Translations under genes and position numbers: made by a program | NCBI GenBank assembly: GCA_948470475.1 | Contig: OX419342.1 | Location: 20,952,179-21,016,178 of the forward strand | From: Galaxea fascicularis | Taxonomy: Eukaryota > Cnidaria > Anthozoa > Scleractinia > Euphylliidae | Length of the DNA stretch: 64,000 bases | Reading direction: 5' to 3' | In this document: positions 45,691 to 56,763 of the stretch, in pieces | Layout of the letters: every line of letters starts with the position of its first letter | How positions within the stretch are numbered: the stretch's first letter is position 1 | Notes under the pieces: generated by a model | The model's database searches: none | Told to the model about the DNA's origin: nothing | What the model saw: only the letters and a program-made list of their open reading frames with translations

Positions 45691-47505
45691 TAGCGGTTGG
45701 CATCACAGATTCTCTGGTTTGACCAGGTTATACTGTCTGACCCCCCTTCCCTCAAAAAATTTAAATTCAGGGATATTTTTCTGAAACCCCCTAATGACGT
45801 AAGTGCACCTTTCCTTCCTTGTTGCCTTATGTTGCCTTTGGTTATACTCAGCTCAGTATACCTATAAGCATATTTCAGAATCATTTAAAAAAAAACTATT
45901 TATTAACTTTCCTCCAAATTTTCAAATGTAGTTTTCATTATCTTTCAGTTTCTTTGAATACTTCGTTATCAGGGACACTGGTTTCAGCCAACTATTAGAG
46001 TTTCTATTGTTGCTGGCTTCGTAGCCAGCGCAAACCTGAATTTTTATTAGCTTGATCTACAGGCTTTTATGCATCAGAGATGCAATTAGGTGCAGGTGTA
46101 AGGTGCAGGTGTTGATTACACGATGTTTAACACTATCTAAAACTAAATTCCGTTTGGACAGAATTACTTTCAGACTACCGATTTGGATTCTTCTGTCGGA
46201 CTTTAGTCTTGAAGATATTTCCAGTTTCGCATATGTTTGCACTGACAGCTGAACTCAGCTCATTTCCAATTCCTTTTAATTGTTTCCGAACTTTAAATAC
46301 CTAAAAATATCTATTTCCTGCGCATGAATATTTAGTTGTCTTTGGGAAAAAAAAAAGACTAATCGATTGAAATAAATAAAGCTACCTGCGATATAGTTTA
46401 CACATTCAAATAATTTTGATGACCAACTCAAGTACTACAGATAATGCAACAGTCACTTCCAGCAGTGCCTTTCCCCTCCCCTTCCCTCCCCTCCCCTCCC
46501 CCCTCCCCTCCTCCCCCCTCCCTCGGGCATTAGCCCAGCATTTGCTCAGGAGCGCTTTATTTCCTTTGCATTGAAATACCGATCGTTCCGGTGGGACAAC
46601 AAATGGAGCAGTCCTTCCCACTGGTAATTTCTCGGAAAAAATGAATATCTTCAGATGCATCCCTCTTTTCTCGTTTTTACTGAAATGACCTGAATATCGC
46701 TGCGCTATTGGCCTTATCACACTAGAACTGCGCTCCTTCATAAAAATGCGTGGTTTGTTGCTCCAAAACCCGGAGAAATTTGTACTGATCTATTTGTCTG
46801 AAAAATTTCACCGGTTTTTTCAACACGAATGAAAAGCGCTTAAGCGGTTGTACTGTTCCATTTGGCGGAAAATTCTCACCGGTTATTCCATACAAAAGAA
46901 AAACGTTCCATGTTTTAATATCTAGGGTAGGGCTTTTAAAATTTTTCTACTATCCGCGGAGCCGGGAATTTGCCAACCCCCGGGACGACCCCAAGGCATT
47001 TGAAACCCTCATAGTTTTTGCTTCGTACGTGACAGATAATGCAATCATGGCCCGCATTGAGGACCAAACATTTGTTTCTGATGCAATTGAGCGGTATGTA
47101 ATATATTTTCTGAGCATGTTACGAAAGCTATGCCGACCGATTAGTACGATGCAGCGAGTTCAAATGTCGCATTCAAAGTACACATTATCTCTATGCAAGA
47201 AGTGTTTATTTATGGACCCTATAAAAAATGCGCAAATTTGTTTCGAATGGATTTATTTGAGTAGCAGCGACTTGCAACGGGCACGCAAAAATAACTATGA
47301 TTCATCACATTTGTTTTTTTTTCGGATGGGCCCGGAGGTAGGGCATTTGCCTCCCACCCCAGGGCGTTTTATCAACCTTTTTGTCCCCACTCCGGCCAGG
47401 AATTTGCCCTTGTTTCTGAAAAAAAAAAATCCAATGGCGGGGTAGGGCATAGGCACGGCTGGAATCAGTTGACTGGTGCATTACGCACATTAATCTCACT
47501 AACAG
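45691..47505. other. First intron, degraded repeats
   Basis: The longest frame (47029-47445, plus) shows no domain and runs through repeat-like sequence. No gene supported. Confidence 0.4.
46466..46527. repeat. Pyrimidine-rich simple repeat
   Basis: A nearly pure C/T run of CCCCTCCCCTTCC-type sequence. Confidence 0.9.
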
Positions 47506-47883
47506 GAGGGTCTCAATGGGGTTAACCGATAGGCGTAAAACGGCCAAAAATTTAGTCGTTAGCCGTAAAAATTGAAGAATTTTAACCGTTAGCCGTAAAT
47601 GGGGTAAAAAGAATTAACCGTAAAAAAAATTTGTTCCCTAGATTTGTTAATTTTAAAGAAGGCGCTAAACTCACTTATGACCTGTTGCGTTTCTTATTTC
47701 GTTGCTACTTTCATTCCGTACATGTCGTACATGTGGTTCACACGTTTTTATAGGCCAAGCTCGTTTTTAGGACCCCCGGTAGTCTCACTTGACCTCACTT
47801 GGCCTGCGTTTTGTAGGACAAGTTGACAGCTTTTTGTTTTTAGATCTCCAATTTCTTCACCCAGTGTACATGTGAGTTGAACG

Positions 47884-48055
47884 ATGTCGGTATTGAAAGC
47901 TGTTGTTAGTTTTTATCGAACGGGTGAGGAAAGGTCAATCGAAAGGTACAAGGCAAGACTCAAAGTCCAAGAAGAGCATCGGACACTTTCAACGTTCAAG
48001 AAAAACGTTATTGAATTTCTTGGTCTTAACCCTTTAACTCCCAATAGTGCCAAAT

Positions 48056-48108
<53 letters not shown>

Positions 48109-48296
48109 AGAACCCCTTGGGAGTTAAAGGGTAAACGAGCAAGCGAGGAAGTTCGGTCTTGGGTCATTTGACCTTAAACTTTACCGCCTCGCCAAAATCA
48201 GCGGCAAAATAGAAAATTATTCTTTATCGACCGAGCAGCAGCTAGATCTGGAACTACCCCTGTTGCTTGACTCAGATAGTGAAAGCGAGCTGGACA
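47884..48296 (+). pseudogene. Exon-like frame carried by transposon copy 2, broken by a MITE
   Basis: Starting at ATG it reads SVLKAVVSFYRTGEERSIER, then KARLKVQEEHRTLSTFKKNV and IEFLGLN. The nested MITE interrupts, and the frame resumes with a conserved FGLGSFDLKLYRLAKI segment and an acidic SDSESELD end at a GTAAGT donor. The equivalent piece in copy 1 lacks the MITE. The acidic and basic composition resembles a cellular or transposon accessory protein, but I do not recognise it. Confidence 0.4.
48030..48131. mobile_element. 102-bp MITE nested in transposon copy 2
   Basis: Terminal inverted repeats CCCTTTAACTCCC/GGGAGTTAAAGGG flank 102 bp, with TAA on both sides. Copy 1 of the host transposon shows the empty site (…CTTAACGAGC…), so the insertion is recent relative to the spread of the larger element. 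A 3-bp TAA duplication fits the PIF/Harbinger type. Confidence 0.8.
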
Positions 48297-49667
48297 GTAA
48301 GTACTCTTAAAGTTATGAATTTTGTACTAAGATGCCGCGTCGCACGAAATTTTTGTGGGATTTTTATCTTGCGGATTGCAGAAACTGAATTAGCTCCCCA
48401 AATGTTTGGGGAGCTAATTGTTTCGATAGCGAAAGTCTGGTTTTCTTGCTGAGGATTAATATTTGTGATTTTCAGGAGGTCGTGCGCTCGAAATACCAGT
48501 AAAGCAACTAGCAGAGATGTCACAGTTTGTAAAACACGTTGCCGGTAAACATTGTTAATTTGTATCAATTCCCTGTTTTTCTCCGACGCTGCTGCAGACA
48601 GTCGTTCTGTACAGTCCTTCGCTATCGTAAAAAACACCGGACCCTGAATTTTTTTTTTTATATAACTGGATGCCTACTTGCAGATGCATTATTGATTCAC
48701 GTGGACAACAGATACTAGAAGCTGCAAAATACGCCTCTGACATTCACAGGAAGTTGATTTATTTTCATAATGAACTGTTATCAGGAATGATCATTTTCAT
48801 CCCTCACAAAAGAAATGTTAGTTCATCTTAGTTCACTGGCAATAGCTTAAACCTTTTTTCTGTTTTAAACAAAGGGCACATGTCATTTTAAGAAAAATAA
48901 GATCGAAAAATCTCATATTCAAAGATCTTCAAAGCCGTGCTTCTCAGCTTGCCTCCTCTGAGATCAACCCTTTAGTCTCCGATGTGTCATTAAGTTTCAT
49001 AAGCGATTCCAACATTCCGCAAGTGAAGCTCGCGTCTGCTGCTGATTTCAACCAGGTGGAGGACGGTACGAAAGCGATTCTGAAATCAGCGAGTTTGATA
49101 CGGATAGTGACTCAGAGGATCTTATCATTAGTAAGCCGTAACAAGGTCCGGAAGGCAAGTCAAGGTGTGGACACGGTTTGATGTCTAGGCAAAAAAAGGA
49201 ACCCGAGGCAAGCTAGACTGTACATTGAAGGATTTTGAGGCATCAAGCATGGCTATATTTTGAGACAATTTAACACACATATGACACCATATAAGGACAA
49301 ACAGAACACCACTCCTACAAGTAAATGTAAGAATGTGTGACGTAAGTTAAGTTGTGTATGCCCTTGTATTGAATCCTTTTTCGTAGCTCACAATTCTAAA
49401 CGTAAAATAATATTATAAGTGGTATGATCTATCAAATATTAAAATATTTCAAAAGAATAACTTATTTAAGCCCGAGATGATCATAAGACTTTTTCTTTGC
49501 TTTAAAGATTAAAAAAACACAGTTTTATTAATATTTAACCTTTTGCAACAAAAGAAATTTTGTTGTTTGTTAACCGTAACTGAAAAAAATTAACCGATAG
49601 CCGTAAAAGAGCCAAAATTTTAGCCGATAACCGTAAAAGCCACCACCCCATTGAGACCCTCTAACAG

Positions 49668-52061
49668 GGTCGGATAAAGCTAAAGAATGAAGTTGCCGAT
49701 CTACAAGTTCTGTTGTTCTAAAATTTGTCTAGCAACATATCAGACGTATTAGATTACTTCATGGTTGGTGAGCGCGTACAATCTTTATTCTTCACAACGA
49801 GTTATTGTGAGTTGTGAATTCAAGAAAATTTTAAATTTTATGTTGTACACGAACATCGAGTTTGTGCTTACGAGTCTAGACCAGAACTGCGGCGCTTAAT
49901 TCTAGGTAAGCATTGAACAGAGGTTTACAACGCGACAAAAACGAACGAGCAAATTAAAGACGTTCTTACTGACTCTGAGGAGGCTTTGGCCTCTAAAAAA
50001 ATTCGCGCCAGGAGACCTTTTCGAGGCGCTAAAATCTGTCAATTATTTTGTTAAACTTGCACAGTTGAATGACGTTTGCGGTCCGCATCAATCGGCACTA
50101 TTTAATTTTACTGAGCGAAATAAATGCAAGTATCTCTAAAGGCGAAACGATCAGATAGATTTCGTATCAATAGGAAATGTCAAAGCTAGTCAAAGAGACC
50201 TTTCGGCCCGTTTTGGTTCTTTGCTTCGTAGCGGCTTGTCATTTTCAGTTAATGCCATTCGGCGCGTATAGAGGAAAACATAAAGTTTAAATTTTTTCTT
50301 GTTTGGTTGCACCTTAAAGGAAAATAGGGACAACAGCGTAGTTATCGGGTGAGATCTTGCCACGCACGCGACCGCGAAAGCCAAAACGATTTGTCGATAT
50401 GTCTTGTCACGCAAGTCACGTATATGTTTTACACGCGCTCAGTGGAGACACTCTTCTTGACTCTTGATTTCCTGCAGCTGGAGTTCAATATGTACGTCGA
50501 AAATAATTATCTTGAAAAGGTTAAATATTTCTCAACTTAAATGTTTTACTCAAGCGGACTTTCAACTAAGAACGCGACGTGTTTCAATAGATCGTCAAAC
50601 ATCTGCCGCCATTGAGCGTTCAGTGATTGAGAACCCATGTTGTTTCGTCCTCGATGTCCCCGAAGATGTGGGAACTCTCAGCTTCAGAATTACAGCCCAG
50701 CGCTGGACACCAAGAAGCATTCGTACGTCCTGACAAGAAGTATATGTAGCAGCAGACCAAAAGAATTTGGCCAAGAACGACTTTTCTGGTCGATTTCAGG
50801 CGAAATTCAACTTGTGGAAACCCGAGAGCGTCACTAGCACGCTTGCTCTTTGCTCTAACTGACTTCATCGAGACAACGCCGAGACTTCCCCGAAACGAAT
50901 TTATCTGATCTTCAGAATTCAATCAGTTCTGTTCAAAAGGCCATGACTGTGTCATCCTTGACTCAGCCACAAGAATAGGCGGGAAAAATTCAAATTTTAG
51001 CGCGCGTGATTTGAATATTTAATGCAGGCTGTGGATGTTCGAAGTAGGCGATCATGAACTGCTGAAGCTAAGGACAACAAATCGTAACACTAAAAAAAGG
51101 ACTTCACCCAATCTTCTCCTGGCGGAAACCCACCAGCGACTTGTGCAAGATCTGAGCCAGACTCCCAGTTGCTGCTTGGCAGACTTCGCTCCATCTTAAT
51201 ACACAGCCAGGACGGAATGGGGTAATTATAATTTTTGTGTAATACAAGCAACTATTAATCAGATCTAACAACCTTAGAGGCATTACTTTTTCTGAAAAAA
51301 ATTGCTGTTGTTGTTGTTGTGGTGGTGGTGGTAGTGAAGTGTACAGTGTATGTGTCAAGGGAGGGGGTTGGGCTAGTACAGGGTTATTGTGCCAATATTG
51401 GCTTTAGCATCCTTAATTAGGCAAAACCACATTGAATCATGTTGCAAGGTGTACCTACTTGTTTATGTATGCTGTATATACCACCCTTGATGAATGACAA
51501 AGTGGTTGCTTGCAAGAAAAATCAACAAAATGAACCCAAAACTGAATTGGTCAAGTAATTACATAAAGATATTACCTTTTCAGCTAAATTAGGCTGAGGC
51601 AAAAGATTGAAGGCACTGGCATACTGGTATTTCACATCAAATAACGTTTGGAAAGTCTTACCATACTACTGAACATTAAACTGTTTGTATAACATTTTGC
51701 AACAGGTCAGGTTGCTGACATGTCATTTCACCATGACTGTTCTTGCTGTTTGTAATATCCTACTAGAGTTCAGGGGTCATAGTGTTAGGAACAGTCAGTG
51801 GCTGATACATGTAACTTTCTTAAGTCTGTATTCATGAGCTCAACCTTTCAAATTAGTCACCTATCAAAACAACTGTTTCATTCAGATATTTGTTTGGTTA
51901 TTGTACAAACTTATGTATAAAAAAAGTAAAATGTATTGTGTATTTTTTCCTCAGAGAACACCTTACTCCATTGATTTCCAGGTTAGATGTTCAAAAGCAT
52001 AAAATAACGAAACATGGTGATTACATGGTCCAGTCCAACCAAGGTTCTAGCTTAAATTTCT
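49668..52061. other. First intron, nothing recognised
   Basis: Short frames only, none with splice signals or known motifs. Confidence 0.4.
51300..51336. repeat. (TTG)n(GTG)n microsatellite
   Basis: TTGTTGTTG passing into GTGGTGGTGG in the first intron. Confidence 0.9.
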
Positions 52062-52900
52062 GATCTGCAGTGTGCCTTTATGAGTGGCATTTACCTTAGG
52101 GTTACATTCTAAGTTTCTGTCATTAACCTGCAATGTGCCTTGGCGGGTAGTGTATACCTGAAGGTTACATTTAATTTGCCGTCATTAAGTTGCAATGTGC
52201 CTTGGTGGGTAGTGTATACCTGAAGGTTACATTTAATTTGCCGTCATTAAGCTGCAATGTGCCTTGGTGGGTAGTATATACCTGAAGGTTACATTTAATT
52301 TGCTGTTATTAAGCTGCAATGTGCCTTGGTGGGTAGTGTATACCTGAGGGTTACATTTAATTTGCCGTCATTAAGCTGCAATGTGCCTTGGTGGGTAGCA
52401 TATACCTGAAGGTTACATTTAATTTGCTGTCATTAAGCTGCAATGTGCCTTGGTGGGTAGCATATACCTGAGGGTTACATTTAATTTGCTGTCATTAAGC
52501 TGCAATGTGCCTTGGTGGGTAGTATATACCTGAGGGTTACATTTAATTTGCTGTCATTAAGCTGCAATATGCCTTGGTGGGTAGCATATACCTGAGGGTT
52601 ACATTTAATTTGCTGTCATTAAGCTGCAATGTGCCTTGGTGGGTAGTATATACCTGAGGGTTACATTTAATTTGCTGTCATTAAGCTGCAATGTGCCTTG
52701 GTGGGTAGTATATACCTGAGGGTTACATTTAATTTGCTGTCATTAAGCTGCAATGTGCCTTGGTGGGTAGCATATACCTGAGGGTTACATTTACTTTGCT
52801 GCCACTAACCTGCAATGTGCCTTGGTGGGTAGCATAAACCTGGGGGTTGTATTTCATTTGCTGCCACTACCCTGCAATGTGTCTGCCCTTCGTGGGTTGT
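52062..52900. repeat. 62-bp minisatellite, about 13 copies
   Basis: The repeated unit contains CTGCAATGTGCCTTGGTGGG, then TATACCTGAGGGTTACATTT and GCTGTCATTAAG. Copies start every 62 bp (for example 52252, 52314, 52376) with mild divergence at both ends. No frame is maintained (62 is not a multiple of 3). Confidence 0.95.
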
Positions 52901-53690
52901 TATAAAGCTTTGCGTGGCCTTTGTGAGTAGCTTGCATATAACTGAACTGTCACATAAATCTATTCTGTGTGATTGCAGACCACATGTACCTGAGGGTTAC
53001 AGTTAATTTACGCATTTATCAACAGAGAAACATCGACTGAAATTTGGTATCATTCTTTAGAAACGCTGACCGCTTTGGACGTGGGGTTTCCACGTGGATT
53101 TGATAAAAGTGTTTTAACAAAGCTTAAAATGGTTTGAACCTTTCGGAGCATTCTTCATAACGTAACACTTATGGAAAGTGTTGTTGTTGTCGGGTTTATT
53201 TTTGGTTGTCTCTTTCTTGCCCCAAAACAATAAACCTTTATTTCCACACTTCTATAAGAGCTACAGGGGACGTAAGAGAGAAGCGACTTCAGTTTTTGAG
53301 AGGTGGGTAGAGGGTTTGGAGGGTACCAATTTAGAAAAAATATCCCGCAGATGATTACTGTAACTAGAAAAAGGTCTTGTGTTATGAAACAGATCCGTGA
53401 AATGGCTTCCAATTGAAGAAAAATGGAAATCCTCCAATGGCATTACAATAAAAAAAATAACAAAACAAATCACTACCACTCCCGCTCTTCAAAAATATAA
53501 AAGGCATTCCGACGGGAGTTAATATGAGTAAAAATTTTGTAATAAATTATATCTATAGAGAAATTATGAAAATTTGCAATGAAACATCTCTGTAAATTTT
53601 TCAAAATATTTTCATTTCTAATATAACAGATCCAAATTTCGCCGTTAACTAACCTCGAATTATTCGCTTTGCAAATATATACATACAAGA

Positions 53691-54402
53691 GAATCAGTGA
53701 CTTCGCGATTAATTAAATGCGAAATGTTCGTCTGAATATATTAGGGAATCAGTGACTTCGCGATTAATTAACTGCGAAAAGTTCGTCTGAATATATAAGG
53801 GAATCAGTGATTTCGCGATTAATTAACTGCGAAATGTTCGTCTGAATATATTAGGGAAACAGTGACTTCGCGATTAATGAACTGCGAAATGTTCGTCTGA
53901 ATATATAAGGGAATCAGTGACTTCGCGATTAATTAACTGCGAAATGTTCGTCTGAATATATAAGGGAATGAGTGACTTCGCGATTAATTAACTGCGAAAT
54001 GTTTGTCTGAATATATTAGGGAATCAGTGACTTCGCGATTAATTAACTGCGAAATGTTCGTCTGAATATATAAGGGAATCAGTGATTTCGCGATTAATTA
54101 ACTGCGAAATGTTTGTCTGAATATATTAGGGAATCAGTGACTTCGCGATTAATGAACTGCGAAATGTTCGTCTGAATATATTAGGGAATCAGTGACTTCG
54201 CGATTAATTAACTGCGAAATGTTCGTCAGAATATATAAGGGATCAGTGACTTCGCGATTAATTAACTGCGAAATTTTCGTCAATATATAAGGGAATCAGT
54301 GATTTCGCGATTAATTAACTGCGAAATGTTTGTCTGAATATGTTAGGGAATCAGTGACTTCGCGATTAATTAAATGAAATGTTCGTCTGAATATATAAGG
54401 GG
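53691..54402 (+). repeat. 55-bp satellite, left array (about 13 copies)
   Basis: The unit is GAATCAGTGACTTCGCGATT, then AATTAACTGCGAAATGTTCG and TCTGAATATATAAGG. It is the inverse of the array at 56764-59486 and is more divergent, with a few short monomers. Confidence 0.95.
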
Positions 54403-54818
54403 ATCATTTCCTCCCCAATTAGTTGAGTGCAAAATCTACCTTCGCATTTCTATCGAAATTTTAATTATGTCACACATTTCATAGTTTCAGGCTGAATCCG
54501 ATACTCGCATTTGATCTAATCTGCGATTTTTGTTTTACTGAGGTTTTGTTTTTTCATGTCTTTTGCACAGTAATGTAAACTGGGCAAAGAAATCAGAATG
54601 GTGGATCTGCAACATGTTTAAATTTCGTGGCTGATATGACGCGGCGTTTCGTCTGGGCCAAGAGAAGAAAAATTAAATCACACCTTAAACAGGAAAAATT
54701 TTGGGATCAGTACAGTCGAACCTGTTTATAACGGCCACCCTCAGCACTTGATGAACTGGCTGCTTAATACAGGTTCGCTACTGAATCGTACGAAGTTGGA
54801 ACCCACAACCCTCACGTT

Positions 54819-55298
54819 AACCTTGTTTTGCGAATTGGATGCATGCGAAATATGGCGGTATTGGTGCAGGAGTTTGGTCGTGCAGGTCGAAACAGCGAGT
54901 CTTCAGACGGTATTATTATGGTTAATGAAAGCGTCGACGATCAGCGTTTAATCTATTGGATAAAGGAATGCTCTCGGGAAGAAATCCTTGATAAGAAATC
55001 AGAATATGAACAATGCTGGAAATGGCTGTATGGTTTTCTGGCTGGGGCTTGCCTCCGAAAGAGTCTATTAGATAATTTCGAGTCCACAGATGTATTTGAG
55101 TTGGCCGCTAGTGGTGAGTGCTGTTCCAGCTGTGACATTTCTTCAGCCAGGAAATTTAACTGCAAAGAAACTGCTGCTCTTCTGCTTAAAGCACTGGAAG
55201 AGGTAGCAAAGCTAACAATAATTAAGTCTGGAGTCAGCGAGGAAAAAGTGATATCTTGGTTATTCCAAGGGAACGCATCTGGATGGTATACCGCTTAA
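54819..55298 (+). pseudogene. RecQ-type helicase C-terminal fragment
   Basis: The frame opens NLVLRIGCMRNMAVLVQEFG then RAGRN, i.e. motif V/VI of RecQ helicases (Q-E-x-G-R-A-G-R), followed by SDGIIMVNE and the zinc-binding helix ACLRKSLLDNF with a C-C-x-x-C-D cluster. The ATPase core upstream (Walker A, DEAH) is missing; a MITE-like piece lies at about 54716. It ends at TAA, after which a MULE transposase frame begins in the same register. Confidence 0.7.
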
Positions 55299-55304
55299 GA
55301 AGGA

Positions 55305-56600
55305 ATGGTGGTCAACGCATTTACGCCGTACAGAAACAAACACTACTTGCCGAAGATAAGAGAGCAACTGGCAAACCCCACGAACTGGTTTGAAGTCAAA
55401 GAAAAATCTGCCTACGAATACCCCGGTTTCGATGTCTCCTCTGACCGAATTGGACACTACCCTGATCCAAACAAAACAGTGGCCAGAGTTCTTCTGAATA
55501 AGCAGGATGGCAATGCTTATGCAACAGCCATATCCGAAGTATTTGGCCATGTCACAAAAATCCACCCTTCCTTTAAAAATGGTCATAACCTTCGCCAGAT
55601 AATGGTGGATTTTGACCAGGCCGAGTACAATGGTTTTGAAAGAAGCATGGGAACGGAAGTAACAGGGAAGATCATGCGTGGCTGCACGGTTGATTGGAAA
55701 ACTTCAGTCAACCGTGTCAGCTATATCGTGACTAAAAGCAAAGAAGAGAATAGCATCTTTCGCCACTTAGGTCATGCCATCCAGGACGTTGATCAACAAG
55801 CTGATGTTAGGCTAGCATTTGACCTTCTTTGCGGTTAGAAGAGCGTGAGTCATGCTAAACATCTGCTCTCCCCACAACTAGCTGCAATCTCCAATCAAAT
55901 TAATAACTGTCACTGATCGAGATCTGCTCACTGGGTCAAATGGTGGTCTAGGGACCAAATTCTTAAGATGTTTTGTAAGGCATTTACTCTGCGTGATACT
56001 GAAGACTGGGAATCCACAGCGGATACCAAAAATCCCGTTGAGTCTTTAAACCGCCAGTCCATCGGTGAGGGATGTAGCAATATCTCAGTATTGATGAAGA
56101 ATATCTAATTGGAAGACCGGCTACATGCCGTGAAGATTGTAGCTTACGAACAAAACATTAATATCAGTTACGAAACCAGCAGCCAGGAAGAGAAAGAGAA
56201 GAAGCAGAAGAAGAGGAAGCGATCTCGCCTTAGTTTGAGAGGAACCTCTGGCTCGCAAAATGACCCTAAAGCGCATTTGAACCAAACACCACCTGATGAA
56301 AGGGCAAGACTCGAGGCATGGTCATCCAGGAAAAAGTTGGGAGAGGCAATTATTGGCAAGAGAGTTGAAGTGGAATATATATGAGGAGAAAGTTGATGGG
56401 GAAACAAAGTATCTTGGATGGATACGTGGAACTGTTATGGAATATGACAAATTTAAGGGCTATCTTGCTCAGTTTCCAGATGATGTGGACTGGACACCGA
56501 GTCTCAGAAGCAAAGAGGTACGCACTCTCGTACCTCAAGTCTTCGTTCCTTACTGTGCATGCTGGCTTGACGAAACGAGCGACTCTCGAAAGATCCGTTC
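55305..56600 (+). pseudogene. MULE-like transposase, decayed
   Basis: The frame from 55305 has VDFDQAEYNGFERSMGTE then GKIMRGCTVDWKTSVNR, the 'D-F-(D/E)-x-A…G-C-x-x-(H/D)-W' block of MULE transposases. After stops at 55836 and 55915 it continues W-W-S-R-D-Q-I and [11 protein letters not shown] (the T-N-N-x-x-E-S-x-N motif), another stop at about 56106, then a basic KKQKKRKRSRLSL tract. A frameshift near 56382 moves the conserved tail (YLGWIRGTVMEYDKFKGYLA, VDWTPSL; a Tudor-like strand pattern) to another frame. At least three stops and one shift make it a dead copy. Confidence 0.7.
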
Positions 56601-56763
56601 GAGGGGCGGCTCTGATTGGTTTGTTCAGAAACAATACCACGCATTCTGTCGTTTTGAGGAGCTGCAAAACAGCTTTGCTCTCTACCAGGGCTTCCGGGTG
56701 AACATAAATTAGTTGAAAGTTCTTCAGGTTTTCCAGTGGCTCAGATATGCAAACCTGTATAAT

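Larger units (their letters stand above)
47506..49661 (+). mobile_element. Inverted-repeat DNA transposon, copy 2 (complete, 2156 bp)
   Basis: The terminal inverted repeats are GAGGGTCTCAATGGGG and its complement, and TAACAG direct repeats at 47500-47505 and 49662-49667 look like a 6-bp target duplication. The ends also carry several TAACCGATAGCCGTAAAA-like motifs. No transposase was recognised, so it is probably non-autonomous. It carries a nested MITE (48030-48131) and a host-like exon. The TIR and TSD lengths do not let me assign a superfamily with confidence. Confidence 0.8.

Noticed and set aside
46406..46741. 111-aa minus-strand ORF
   Set aside because: It includes the pyrimidine-rich simple repeat (glycine/arginine low complexity) and has no family features.
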